From Rhizobium sp. RU20A (GTDB taxonomy: Bacteria > Pseudomonadota > Alphaproteobacteria > Rhizobiales > Rhizobiaceae), in contig NZ_FTMB01000001.1 of NCBI RefSeq assembly GCF_900155885.1, positions 62,001-126,000 on the forward strand: a stretch of 64,000 nucleotides of DNA. Direction: 5' to 3'. Under the pieces are notes generated by a model, which was given only the letters and a program-made list of their open reading frames with translations, was not told the DNA's origin and ran no database searches. A program made the translations under genes and the position numbers. The number at the start of each line of letters is the position of its first letter. Position 1 is the first letter of the stretch. Below, piece after piece: positions 28,550 through 36,893 of this stretch.

Positions 28550-28999
28550 GTGACTGAAGTCCTCTTCTACCACCTGACCGAATCCAAGCTGGAGGATGCC
28601 CTGCCGCCACTCCTGGAAAAGTGCCTGGAGCGGGACTGGCGCGTGGTGGTGCAGGTGCCGGACGAGGCGCGGCGCGACCGGCTGGATGATCACCTCTGGT
28701 CGTTCCGCGACGACAGCTTCCTGCCGCATGGCACGGATGCGGCGCCGCATGCCGACGAGCAGCCCGTGCTCATCACCATCGGCCCGGAAAACGCCAATGC
28801 CGCCACGGTGCGCTTCCTGGTTGATGGCATGGTGACGCCAGCGCTCGATACCTACCAGCGCGCGGTCTTCCTCTTCGATGGCTTCCAGACCGAGCAGGTC
28901 GAACACGCCCGCACCGAATGGAAGCGCCTGAAGGCCGAGGGACACCAACTCACTTACTGGCAGCAGGACCGGGACGGGCGCTGGGCGAAGAAGGGGTGA
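28550..28999 (+). CDS. holC: DNA polymerase III chi subunit
   Basis: The 149-residue protein (GTG start) has the HolC pattern: TEVLFYHLTESKLEDALPPL, then EKCLERDWRVVVQVPDEARR. A central WSFRDDSFLPHG and C-terminal YQRAVFLFDGFQTEQVEHAR follow. Chi links the clamp loader to single-stranded-DNA-binding protein. It lies 5 bp after pepA and is surely co-transcribed with it. Confidence 0.95.
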   Translation: MTEVLFYHLTESKLEDALPPLLEKCLERDWRVVVQVPDEARRDRLDDHLWSFRDDSFLPHGTDAAPHADEQPVLITIGPENANAATVRFLVDGMVTPALDTYQRAVFLFDGFQTEQVEHARTEWKRLKAEGHQLTYWQQDRDGRWAKKG

Positions 29000-29077
29000 G
29001 GAGCCGGGGGCGGGCCGGCGCGCAAGGCTGCCGGCCGCGATGCGCGAGCCCGGTCTGTGGCCGCATTGCAGGAACGA

Positions 29078-30625
29078 TCACACGTCCATTTCCGTGACGA
29101 AGAGATTGCCCTCGACATAGATTTCCGAGCTATCCGTGAGCATATCGCTCATCAGAGGCTGTCCGGAGGCTTGATCTTCTATGCGGATCGTATCGAGGTC
29201 GCCCGTCACCTTGCCCACGAAGATGGGCGAGGGTTGCCGCGCCTGCCTGATCGTCACGCTAAGATACTGTGTGTGGCGGCCCCGGGCCATCGACGGCAGG
29301 CCCGAAAGCGAGACGGGCCCGGACGCAGTGCCCTTGGAGGACAGGATGAAGGACAGGCGAATAGCCGTCGCCGCCCCCATGTTCTGGAACGATCCTGAGG
29401 CCTCCTGGACGATACCTTCGCTGCTTCCGCCAATTTCGAGCGTTAGGGCGTGTGACAGATAAGAGTTGGGTATGTAGACGGGCTGGCGCATGTATTTGCG
29501 CAGATCCCCGCCGCCGATGGAGGCAAACGACCTCCAGGCATGGGTATTGCCTTTGTCTGTTTTAAGCCCGGCGCCCAGGGGAATACATCCCTTGAGTTTT
29601 TCCTGCACCTGCATTTCGGTGACGCTGAACCCGTCCTTGGTGAAGTAGCATAGAAGAAGCGTATTCGGTTCCGGCAGGATGTCGCCATCATCGGGAATGA
29701 CCACGGAGCAATTGTTGAGGGAGTTGCTGACAGCGTGCCGCTCCTCCGGCATGAAGAAGGCGATCCCTCCATTATCCGGCGAGGCTTCGCTTCGATTGTC
29801 GCGCGTCATCATGCCGTCCGCAACACAGGCGATGTAGCGCGTGTAGCTTCCGCCTAGAATAAACGGGAAATAAGCCGGATTATCGTCCCGGTAATAGGAC
29901 GACCAGACGTGGCACTTGTGGAAAATATTGTTGCCGCCCCGGTTCTCGATCCCGTTATGGTAGTGCTGCACATTGACGTGGAACCAGCTGTCCGTGCAGT
30001 CGGAGCGGAAGCCGACGGCGCCCGGTGCCACGCGTGTGGTCCCGCCCATGCGCGAATGCGGGCACGATCCCCAGATTTCGAGATTGCCGTTCACTTGATA
30101 GCCTGCGAGGAAACGGGCGCCGGCGTTGCGAGCTTTCCAGATATGCCCATCGATGGGTGTCGCATACACCCGCTGCCCGTCGATGCCGATCGCGTCCGCT
30201 TGTTCGTTACAGTCGATCTTTAGCCCTCGCAGGCCGGTCGCGCTGTGGTAGCGATCATTTTGATCGCCGGAGCCAAGTTGCAGGACGCCACCGGGCACGC
30301 CGCCGTTAAAGCCGTCGAGTGCCTTTAAAGTACAGCCTCGCGGAACGATGCCTATGCCGTCCGGAATTTTCAGTGTCCCGGCCAATCCGATGATGGCGCC
30401 GCGTGGCAGGACAAGGTCATAGGCCCGAGAGTCGCAATATTTGATATAGTCGTACATGGCTGCGGTGCTGTCCGCTTCGCCCGTCAGGTCGACGTAAATG
30501 CCGGGAGCGACCAGGATTCGGTCGAGCGGGAGATCTATTCCATGAATAAGGTCGCCGATATCGCTGCCGGCAGACGTGAAATTTCTTTTGAATTGCGTCT
30601 TCGTATCAATGACAGGAACGGTCAT
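29078..30625 (-). CDS. Probable right-handed beta-helix protein, function unknown
   Basis: The 515-residue protein from ATG 30625 (MTVPVIDTKTQFKRNFTSAG), with a GGAAG ribosome site, has no signal peptide of its own. The segment at about 70-260 reads like a pectate-lyase-fold solenoid: DLVLPRGAIIGLAGTLKIPD, GIGIVPRGCTLKALDGFNGG, LRGLKIDCNEQADAIGIDGQ, NGIENRGGNNIFHKCHVWSS. The later part (HALTLEIGGSSEGIVQEASG and beyond) looks like a separate beta-rich domain. The fold recalls phage tailspikes and polysaccharide-processing enzymes, but I see no diagnostic catalytic motif. Base composition is visibly less GC-rich than its neighbours, suggesting transfer. It is coupled to the upstream Tat-signal gene. 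Confidence 0.72.
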   Translation of the reverse strand: MTVPVIDTKTQFKRNFTSAGSDIGDLIHGIDLPLDRILVAPGIYVDLTGEADSTAAMYDYIKYCDSRAYDLVLPRGAIIGLAGTLKIPDGIGIVPRGCTLKALDGFNGGVPGGVLQLGSGDQNDRYHSATGLRGLKIDCNEQADAIGIDGQRVYATPIDGHIWKARNAGARFLAGYQVNGNLEIWGSCPHSRMGGTTRVAPGAVGFRSDCTDSWFHVNVQHYHNGIENRGGNNIFHKCHVWSSYYRDDNPAYFPFILGGSYTRYIACVADGMMTRDNRSEASPDNGGIAFFMPEERHAVSNSLNNCSVVIPDDGDILPEPNTLLLCYFTKDGFSVTEMQVQEKLKGCIPLGAGLKTDKGNTHAWRSFASIGGGDLRKYMRQPVYIPNSYLSHALTLEIGGSSEGIVQEASGSFQNMGAATAIRLSFILSSKGTASGPVSLSGLPSMARGRHTQYLSVTIRQARQPSPIFVGKVTGDLDTIRIEDQASGQPLMSDMLTDSSEIYVEGNLFVTEMDV

Positions 30626-30626
30626 G

Positions 30627-30827
30627 TTAGACTTCCATCCTTGCGACAACGAAGTCGCCGTTTTCATCCACCTCGAAAACTGGGGGTGAAACGGTGGTGT
30701 CGGCGACGTAGAAATAGCCCACGGGTAAAATGCGGAGAGGGCGCGTCGGAGTATTTCTTGGATTTAAAACAGATGCCACTGCGAGGCTTGAGGTCAGAAG
30801 AAAGGTTCGCCGTGTAATTTTTTGCAT
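30627..30827 (-). CDS. Small Tat-signal protein, partner of the beta-helix gene
   Basis: The 66-residue protein from ATG 30827 (MQKITRRTFLLTSSLAVASV) carries a twin-arginine RRTFLL motif followed by a hydrophobic core. A short mature part contains PLRILPVGYFYVADTTV and PPVFEVDENGDFVVARMEV. GGAAG precedes the ATG. Its TAA lies one base before the ATG of the beta-helix gene, in a different frame, so the two form a coupled pair. Either this is a genuine tiny exported protein, or the pair is the remnant of a single Tat-exported enzyme split by a frameshift; the good ribosome site of the second gene favours two genes. Confidence 0.62.
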   Translation of the reverse strand: MQKITRRTFLLTSSLAVASVLNPRNTPTRPLRILPVGYFYVADTTVSPPVFEVDENGDFVVARMEV

Positions 30828-31303
30828 GATATCTTCCATGCGCATTAGAAGACAAAAAATTAGAAAGAGTCTGTGGCCGATTGATGGCCTGTTGCCAATT
30901 CCTCCCGCTAACCCCACTCCATGCTGACGTCGTCTTCACGTTCGGTATACCGGCAGGCGTGCCGCGAGGGAGGTCCGAGCCGATCGAAGCCGGGTAGCTG
31001 CGGCCCCTCCGGTCAGGATCCATAGAACGGGTGCAAGCCCGAGCCGCTTCGCCGGAACCGGACGAGGCACCGGGTCACGGGTCAAGCTGGGGTCATCACG
31101 CCCGAGCCCGTCAGGCTTGCGGATAAAGACCGCTGAACGGGGCGCTGGACGGCGTTCCTTCAACAATCCCTTTCGCCATCGGCGGCGTGGAGCGGCGTCC
31201 GACAGTCCCCCAAAACAACAAAACCCGGCGGCATCGCCGCGCGGGTTTTGAAAGCTTGCTCGGAGCAAGGATTCGGAAAAATCTGTCCGAAAATCCCGTT
31301 CCT
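30828..31303. other. Intergenic region upstream of the Tat/beta-helix pair
   Basis: A 476-bp gap. The left part is AT-richer and should hold the promoter of the Tat-signal gene. The right part holds the terminator of the downstream oxidoreductase gene. Arg/Pro-rich open frames here overlap the terminator and are not supported. Confidence 0.45.
31220..31249. terminator. Terminator hairpin after the sugar dehydrogenase gene
   Basis: AAAACCCG (31220-31227) pairs with CGGGTTTT (31242-31249), enclosing a GCGGC/GCCGC inner stem. The A-run and T-run on the two sides let it act in either direction. It lies 55 bp beyond the stop of the minus-strand Gfo/Idh/MocA gene. Confidence 0.82.
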
Positions 31304-32230
31304 TCAGTCGTAGAACGCCTCGACCACCTTGCGCTTGCCCAGCATGAAGGCGTCCGCCACATGCCTGAGCGGCGCGAGATCGACGTCCGAACGGCCACTC
31401 TTCACGATCTCCGCGAAGCGGGCGTAGAGTGCGGGATATTCCCGCTCCGGCTCCTCGTGAACAAGCGCGCCGTCGATTGACAGCTTCGCGCCGCCCTCGG
31501 AGAGAACCATCGTGCCGGCCGCCGTCTTCGCCACAATGTCCCAGCTCTGCTTGCCCGTTTGGCGCCAGTCGAATTCGGCGGAGAGCGCGAGCTTCTCGCT
31601 GTCGCTGAAGATGATCGAAGCCGCGATCGGCGCGTCGCGATTATCCGGGAATTCGAGCGTCGCGGCGGTGACGAAAACCGGGCGCGGCAGGATATGGGTG
31701 ACGATCGACAGCGCATTGATGCCGGGATCGAAGACGCCAAGGCCGCCGGCCTCCCAGATCCAGGCCTGGTTCGGGTGCCAGTGGCGCACATCTTCCTTCC
31801 AGATCACCTGCACGCTCTCGAGCGTCGTGCCGGCAAGAAAGGCCTTGGCGGCTTCCACGGCCGGCGCATAGCGCGAATGCCAGCTGGCCAGCAGCGACAG
31901 GCCCTTCGAAGCCGCGAGCGCCGCAAGGTCTTCCACCTCGCTCAGCGTCGCGCCCGGCGGCTTTTCGAGAAACACATGCTTGCCGGCCTTCAGCGCGGTC
32001 ACAGCCGCCTCGTAGCGAAACTGCGGCGGCATGCACAGCGACACGGCCTCGATCTCGGGCACCGCCGAGAGCATCTCCTCGATCGACTTGAAATTCGGGA
32101 TGCCATCCACGACCCCGTTGCGGCTCGCCGCCGCCGTCAGCGCATAGTCGCTATTGGCCGCAAGGGCCGGCAGATGCTGGTCGCGAACGATCTTGCCGAC
32201 GCCGACGATGGCAATGCGGATGGGGCTCAT
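31304..32230 (-). CDS. Gfo/Idh/MocA sugar 1-dehydrogenase (L-arabinose/D-galactose type)
   Basis: The 308-residue protein from ATG 32230 (GGAG site) has the Rossmann motif IAIVGVGKIVRDQHLPAL, catalytic lysine in HVFLEKPPGATL, and the active-site stretches WHSRYAPAV and GGLGVFDPGINALSIVTHIL. Length and these segments closely resemble what I remember of the Azospirillum L-arabinose 1-dehydrogenase and the Pseudomonas D-galactose 1-dehydrogenase. Those enzymes oxidise pyranose sugars to lactones in non-phosphorylating catabolism. No other sugar genes are adjacent, so the substrate is inferred. Starts at 32293 are rejected. Confidence 0.82.
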   Translation of the reverse strand: MSPIRIAIVGVGKIVRDQHLPALAANSDYALTAAASRNGVVDGIPNFKSIEEMLSAVPEIEAVSLCMPPQFRYEAAVTALKAGKHVFLEKPPGATLSEVEDLAALAASKGLSLLASWHSRYAPAVEAAKAFLAGTTLESVQVIWKEDVRHWHPNQAWIWEAGGLGVFDPGINALSIVTHILPRPVFVTAATLEFPDNRDAPIAASIIFSDSEKLALSAEFDWRQTGKQSWDIVAKTAAGTMVLSEGGAKLSIDGALVHEEPEREYPALYARFAEIVKSGRSDVDLAPLRHVADAFMLGKRKVVEAFYD

Positions 32231-32378
32231 GGTATCTCCGTCCCGAATAGTATGACTTTTTTGCTGTTGTAGCAGATCGCAAGGCGTCGGCAAGCAGCGG
32301 CGCGCGATTTCGCCATGCTGCGGCGGTGGACAAACCGCTCTTGAGCGCTATTCCTTTTCCGCGCGCTAAGGAGATCCC

Positions 32379-33221
32379 ATGCCGCCTATCATTCGCACCG
32401 CCACGGCCACCGAGGTTGCCACGCTCATCGACTGGGCCGCCGCCGAAGGCTGGAACCCCGGCATTGGCGATGCCGAGGCCTTCCACCGCGCCGACCCCGG
32501 CGGTTTTCGCGTTGCGGACGTCGACGGCGCGCTTGCCGCCGGCATCGCGCTGGTGCGGTATGGCGAATCCTATGCCTTCCTCGGCCTCTATATCGCCGCG
32601 CCGGAATTTCGCGGGCAGGGCATCGGCTATGCGCTCTGGCAGGATGTGATCGCCGGTGCCGGAAGCCGCACCATCGGACTCGACGGCGTCGTTGCGCAGC
32701 AGGAGAACTACCGCACCTCCGGCTTCGCTTTGGCGCATACCAACATCCGCTACGGCGGCACCCCGACCGTGCCGGCCGCCACCAGCGCCGATCTCGCCGA
32801 TGTCCAGCGCCTGCATGTGCCGATGATCGTCGACTACGACCGCGCTCTCAATCCTGCCCGCCGCGAGACGTTCCTGACCGAATGGCTGAAGGACAGCGGC
32901 GGGCGCCAGAGCGTTGCCCTGCTGCGCGCCGGCAAGATCACCGGCTACGGCACGGTGCGCCGCTGCCGCGAGGGATACAAGATCGGCCCGCTCTTCTCCG
33001 ACACGGAAACCGGCGCCGACCTTCTCTTCCGCCGCCTTGTCAGCCTCACCGATGGCGGCCCCGTCTTTCTCGACGTGCCCGAGCCCAACGCCGCCGCCAA
33101 GGCACTCGCCAGCCGCTACAATCTCAAGTCCGTCTTCGAAACCGCCCGCATGTATCGCGGCATCGACCCGGACCTGCCGCTCGACCGCATCTATGGGATC
33201 ACCAGCTTCGAATTGGGCTGA
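32379..33221 (+). CDS. Double-domain GNAT N-acetyltransferase
   Basis: The 280-residue protein has an N-terminal GNAT domain with the acetyl-CoA loop in YIAAPEFRGQGIGYALWQDV (about residues 64-83). A second GNAT-like C-terminal domain contains ITGYGTVRRCREGYKIGPLF. This layout fits the YitH/HolE-type double acetyltransferases. An AAGGAG site lies before the ATG. The substrate is unknown. It is convergent with the following minus-strand gene; the stops abut. Confidence 0.85.
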   Translation: MPPIIRTATATEVATLIDWAAAEGWNPGIGDAEAFHRADPGGFRVADVDGALAAGIALVRYGESYAFLGLYIAAPEFRGQGIGYALWQDVIAGAGSRTIGLDGVVAQQENYRTSGFALAHTNIRYGGTPTVPAATSADLADVQRLHVPMIVDYDRALNPARRETFLTEWLKDSGGRQSVALLRAGKITGYGTVRRCREGYKIGPLFSDTETGADLLFRRLVSLTDGGPVFLDVPEPNAAAKALASRYNLKSVFETARMYRGIDPDLPLDRIYGITSFELG

Positions 33222-33797
33222 TCACTCCGCGAGCGGCACCGCCGTCGCGGCGAATCCGCCGGCAACCGCCAGCACGCGCTCATAGGTGCGGAATTCGTCA
33301 GGCCAGACCCCGTCTGCCGTTATCCGCTTCCCCTGCGAGGGGCTCAGCCGCCGCAACGCATAGGCATCATAGGTCTGCTCGTCCTGCGCCCCCAGCCAGT
33401 GCTGCCCGCACATGCTGCAGCGCGCCGCAAACAGCCACCATTCTTCCCCGTCATGCCAGTGCCGCGGACCGACGGTCGCAAAGAACCGGTCGGCGCGATC
33501 TGTGAAGCCCATCGGAACGACGTCGACATCGCGAAGCGTGATGCACTCGCAGGCGAGCCTGGGGCGCGCAAAGGCCTCCAGCAGCAAGCGCAGTTCGGCC
33601 ACCACATGGCGATCGCGCCAGTCGGCGGAGATGAGCGCCAGGTAAAGCGCGGCACCAAACACGGTCTCCAGCCCATCATCGGAATAGACCCGGAGCTCGA
33701 AATCCCGGACAGCCATGTCGCCGCGCAGGAAAGCCCAGAGCGTGGCGTCGATGGTGGATGGTGCTACGGGCTCAGACCCGGTCTCATTGGCGTCCAT
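33222..33797 (-). CDS. Hypothetical protein with C-terminal CxxC motif
   Basis: The 191-residue protein is of unknown function. The N-terminal half, ATLWAFLRGDMAVRDFELRV then DGLETVFGAALYLALISADW, resembles from memory a small unnamed domain found in many bacteria. The C-terminal part has EEWWLFAARCSMCGQHWLGA, whose CxxC plus nearby His/Cys could bind a metal. No signal peptide or membrane segment is visible. It stands alone between convergent and same-strand neighbours. Confidence 0.7.
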   Translation of the reverse strand: MDANETGSEPVAPSTIDATLWAFLRGDMAVRDFELRVYSDDGLETVFGAALYLALISADWRDRHVVAELRLLLEAFARPRLACECITLRDVDVVPMGFTDRADRFFATVGPRHWHDGEEWWLFAARCSMCGQHWLGAQDEQTYDAYALRRLSPSQGKRITADGVWPDEFRTYERVLAVAGGFAATAVPLAE

Positions 33798-33914
33798 ACC
33801 GCAAGTCTGATGTGGTGCGGCAGGAACGTCAATCGCCGCACGCCGCCAGTTTGGGGCGGGATGACGACGACAGAGGGTATGAGAAGAGGGAGCGCGGAGG
33901 GGAGCGTCAGGCCT

Positions 33915-35804
33915 TTACCCCGCCATTCCCTCTTCATATTCCGCCGAAAGCTCCAGCCACTTTTCCTCCGCCTCGGCAAGCTGCGCGGCGGCGTCTGCGC
34001 GGCTCTTCGCCTTGGCGGCGGCTTTTGCCGGGGTCTTTTCGTAGAGCGCGGGATCCGCAAGCTCCACATCAAGCGCCTGAATCAGTTTCTCGAGTTTCGC
34101 CGTCAGGGACTCGATTTCATTGATCTTCTTGCGCAAGGGAGCAAGGGCCGCACGCCGGTCGGCGCTGGCCTTGCGCTGGTCGGCCTTGGACAGCCCGTCA
34201 TCGGCCAGCGTCGGCCGCGCCTTGTCGTCCTTGGCCTTCGGTCCGCTGACGATCAGGCCGCGATAGTCCTCGAGGTCGCCCTCGAAGGCCGTCACCGTGC
34301 CATCCTTGACGAGCCAGAGACGGTCGACCGTCGCCTCGATCAGGTGGCGGTCGTGGGAGATCAGGATGACGGCGCCCGGATAGTCGTTGAGCGCCGCGAT
34401 GAGCGCCCGGCGGCTGTCGATGTCGAGGTGGTTGGTCGGCTCGTCGAGGATCAGCAGGTTCGGCGCATCGAAGGCCGCAAGCCCCATCAGGAGCCGCGCC
34501 TTCTCGCCGCCCGAGAGATCCTTTGCGGGCGTATCCATCTTCTCGGTCGCAAGGCCCATCTGCGCCACGCGGGCGCGCACCTTCGCCTCCACTTCGCCGG
34601 GCATCAGCCGGCGCACATGCTCCACGGCACTCTGGGCGGGGATGAGGTCATCCATCTGATGCTGGGCGAAGAAGCCGATCTTCAGCCCCGGCGCCGTCTT
34701 CACCTCGCCGCTCTCGGCGGCCAGCTTGCCGGAGATGAACTTGGCGAAGGTGGACTTGCCGTTGCCGTTCGAGCCGATCAACGCGATGCGGTCGTCATTG
34801 TCGATGCGCAGGTTCAGCCGCTTGAGGATCGGCGCGCCCGGCTGGTAGCCGACGGCGGCGGAGGAAATCGCGACGATCGGCGAGGCCGGCTGCTTCTCGG
34901 GCTCGGGGAAGGAGAAACCCTGTACGTGATCCTCGATGACGGCCGCCACCGTGCCCATGCGCTCCAGCGCCTTGATGCGGCTCTGGGCCTGCCGGGCCTT
35001 GGTGGCCTTGGCGCGGAAGCGGTCGATGAAGCTCTGCAGGTGCTTACGCGCCGCATCGTTCTTGGCCTTCGCCTTCATCTGCAGTTCGTCGGCCTCCGCC
35101 TTCTGCCGCTCGAACTGGTCATAGGGGCCGCGATAGAAGGTCAGCTTCTTCTGGTCGAGATGCACGATGGAATTGACGGCAGTGTTCAGCAGATCCCGGT
35201 CGTGGCTGATGATGATGACCGTGTGCGGATAGCGGCGGATGTAATCCTCCAGCCACAGCGTGCCCTCAAGGTCGAGGTAGTTGGTGGGCTCGTCTAGCAG
35301 CAGCAGGTCCGGCTCGGAGAAGAGCACGGCCGCCAGCGCCACGCGCATCCGCCAGCCGCCGGAAAAGGACGAGGCGGGGCGAAGCTGCGCCGCATGGTCG
35401 AAGCCGAGGCCGGCGAGAATGCTGGCCGCCCGCGATTCCGCCGCATGGGCGCCGATATCGGCAAGCCGGGTCTGGATCTCCGCGATGCGGTTGGGGTCGC
35501 TGGCCGTCTCCGCCTCTTTCAAGAGCGCCGCGCGCTCCTTGTCCGCGGCAAGCACGATCTCGATCAGCGCATCCTCGGTGCCGGGCGCTTCCTGCGCCAC
35601 CTGGCCGATGCGCGCCTGCCGCGGCAGCGACACGGTGCCCGCCTCCGGCGTCATGTCGCCCGTGATGATCTTGAAGAGCGTGGACTTGCCCGCGCCATTG
35701 CGCCCCACAAGCCCCGCCTTCGTGCCGGAAGGCAAGGTTACGGAAGCATTCTCAATCAGCAGTCGCCCGGCAATGCGGGCCGTGAGGCCGGAAATCGCGA
35801 TCAT
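33915..35804 (-). CDS. ABC-F family ATPase (Uup/YheS type)
   Basis: The 629-residue soluble protein has two ABC modules. The first has GLVGRNGAGKSTL, SGGWRMRVAL and LLLDEPTNYLD. The second has LIGSNGNGKSTF, LSGGEKARLL and LILDEPTNHLD. A charged inter-domain linker (near KAEADELQMKAKAKNDAARK) and a C-terminal coiled coil (RKKINEIESLTAKLEKLIQA) frame them. ABC-F proteins bind the ribosomal E site and relieve stalling, or confer antibiotic resistance. The frame is open up to 36326, but homology starts at ATG 35804, and the upstream part lies antisense-free over the Fic gene region in another frame. Confidence 0.93.
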   Translation of the reverse strand: MIAISGLTARIAGRLLIENASVTLPSGTKAGLVGRNGAGKSTLFKIITGDMTPEAGTVSLPRQARIGQVAQEAPGTEDALIEIVLAADKERAALLKEAETASDPNRIAEIQTRLADIGAHAAESRAASILAGLGFDHAAQLRPASSFSGGWRMRVALAAVLFSEPDLLLLDEPTNYLDLEGTLWLEDYIRRYPHTVIIISHDRDLLNTAVNSIVHLDQKKLTFYRGPYDQFERQKAEADELQMKAKAKNDAARKHLQSFIDRFRAKATKARQAQSRIKALERMGTVAAVIEDHVQGFSFPEPEKQPASPIVAISSAAVGYQPGAPILKRLNLRIDNDDRIALIGSNGNGKSTFAKFISGKLAAESGEVKTAPGLKIGFFAQHQMDDLIPAQSAVEHVRRLMPGEVEAKVRARVAQMGLATEKMDTPAKDLSGGEKARLLMGLAAFDAPNLLILDEPTNHLDIDSRRALIAALNDYPGAVILISHDRHLIEATVDRLWLVKDGTVTAFEGDLEDYRGLIVSGPKAKDDKARPTLADDGLSKADQRKASADRRAALAPLRKKINEIESLTAKLEKLIQALDVELADPALYEKTPAKAAAKAKSRADAAAQLAEAEEKWLELSAEYEEGMAG

Positions 35805-35869
35805 GCCGGCGTGTATAAGAGGCAGGCGCGGGGGAGCGCAAGCGGGGAGGCGGCTTGCGGTTGCGGATG

Positions 35870-36466
35870 TCAGTCCTCGTCTTCGAGCTGCGCCTGCAAC
35901 AGGTCGGCAAGGTAGGTTTCCATCGGCTGGAGGTCGAGATTGCCCTCGTGCCAAGCGCGATCGGTCTGCTGCAGCGCGTGATAATAGGGGCCGCGATTCT
36001 CCCGGATACGTTCCGGCACGATCTTGCGGCCCGGCAGCAACGTGCCCGAGCGCGTACAGAGCAAATAGTAGCAGACGGCACGTGCCGTCCGCCCGTTGCC
36101 TTCGATGAAGGGGTGGATCCAGTTCAGGCGCCAGAGCGCATAGCCTGCAAGTTCGGTCGCTGAAAGATTGTGCCAGTTTTCGTGCAGGAACGAGATGAAC
36201 CGATCCATCAGATCGGGCACGTCGTGGAAATGCGGAGGCAAGTGGTTGCCGACATAAATCGGCTCCTCTCGGAAACGGCCGCCGAATTGGCAAATCCCCG
36301 CCACCGCCGTGTGGTTCAACGCCCACAGCATATACTTGTCGATCGCCTGCGGTCCCTGTAGCAGGCCAATCTCAATGAAGCTGGTGAGCAGATCATACTG
36401 CCGCAGAAGGTTCTTCTCCAGAATCGTGTCATAGAGGTCGGCGAACTGCCGTTCCGTCACGAGCAT
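35870..36466 (-). CDS. Fic-domain protein
   Basis: The 198-residue protein carries the complete Fic motif HPFIEGNGRTAR at 118-129, with catalytic H118. The flap/target-recognition region is GGRFREEPIYVGNHLPPHF. Fic enzymes transfer AMP or other nucleotide parts to target proteins. A possible TSFIE stretch near residue 28 only partly matches the inhibitory [ST]xxxE[GN] helix, since the final residue is I. The gene lies 27 bp behind a small gene with a strong ribosome site, the usual antitoxin-toxin order. Target unknown. Confidence 0.9.
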   Translation of the reverse strand: MLVTERQFADLYDTILEKNLLRQYDLLTSFIEIGLLQGPQAIDKYMLWALNHTAVAGICQFGGRFREEPIYVGNHLPPHFHDVPDLMDRFISFLHENWHNLSATELAGYALWRLNWIHPFIEGNGRTARAVCYYLLCTRSGTLLPGRKIVPERIRENRGPYYHALQQTDRAWHEGNLDLQPMETYLADLLQAQLEDED

Positions 36467-36493
36467 CCCGGAGCCCTCCCGATCCGCCTGAAA

Positions 36494-36703
36494 TCAGGCT
36501 TTACGAAGACGCGGACTTTTCGCCGCGACCCGCACCGAGTCCTTGGTGATCCGCGAGCCATCCGGTGCATTGCCGTAGGCGAAGCTGACGCGCTGCTCCT
36601 GCAACTGCTCATCGCTGACGCCGGTTGTCCGGGCGCGTTCGAGCAGAGCCTCAAGAGCCGGGCGGTATGGTGCAGAGGTGATGCCCGGTTTCCGTTGGAC
36701 CAT
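36494..36703 (-). CDS. Small protein upstream of fic, possible Fic inhibitor
   Basis: The 69-residue protein from ATG 36703 is preceded by AGGAG at ideal spacing. It contains YRPALEALLERARTTGVSDE followed by QRVSFAYGNAPDGSRITKDS. It is too short and basic for an enzyme. Its position before fic in one operon suggests it is an antitoxin or inhibitor, but it lacks an obvious [ST]xxxE[GN] helix, so this is inference. An in-frame start at 36760 has no ribosome site. Confidence 0.68.
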   Translation of the reverse strand: MVQRKPGITSAPYRPALEALLERARTTGVSDEQLQEQRVSFAYGNAPDGSRITKDSVRVAAKSPRLRKA

Positions 36704-36893
36704 GTCCGTCTCCTGTCGGTGTTTCATAATCTTGGGTGACGCTGACTGGTCTGCCACCACAAGCCGCCATGTTACAGTCTTCCAATCAAAGACGTGGACG
36801 CTGCATCGCTAATGGCAATGATACAGCTCACGCCGGGATTCGCAATTGCGTGATGGACCCTTCAGGGCTTCATGGGGGATGTCCGCAATTGCC

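Noticed and set aside
30936-31268. 110-codon frame between the Tat-signal gene and the sugar dehydrogenase
   Set aside because: Arg/Pro-rich, overlaps a strong terminator hairpin, no ribosome site or domain.
35805-36326. 174-codon N-terminal extension of the ABC-F gene
   Set aside because: Overlaps the Fic gene on the same strand in another frame and has no similarity to ABC-F N-termini; the protein starts at 35804.
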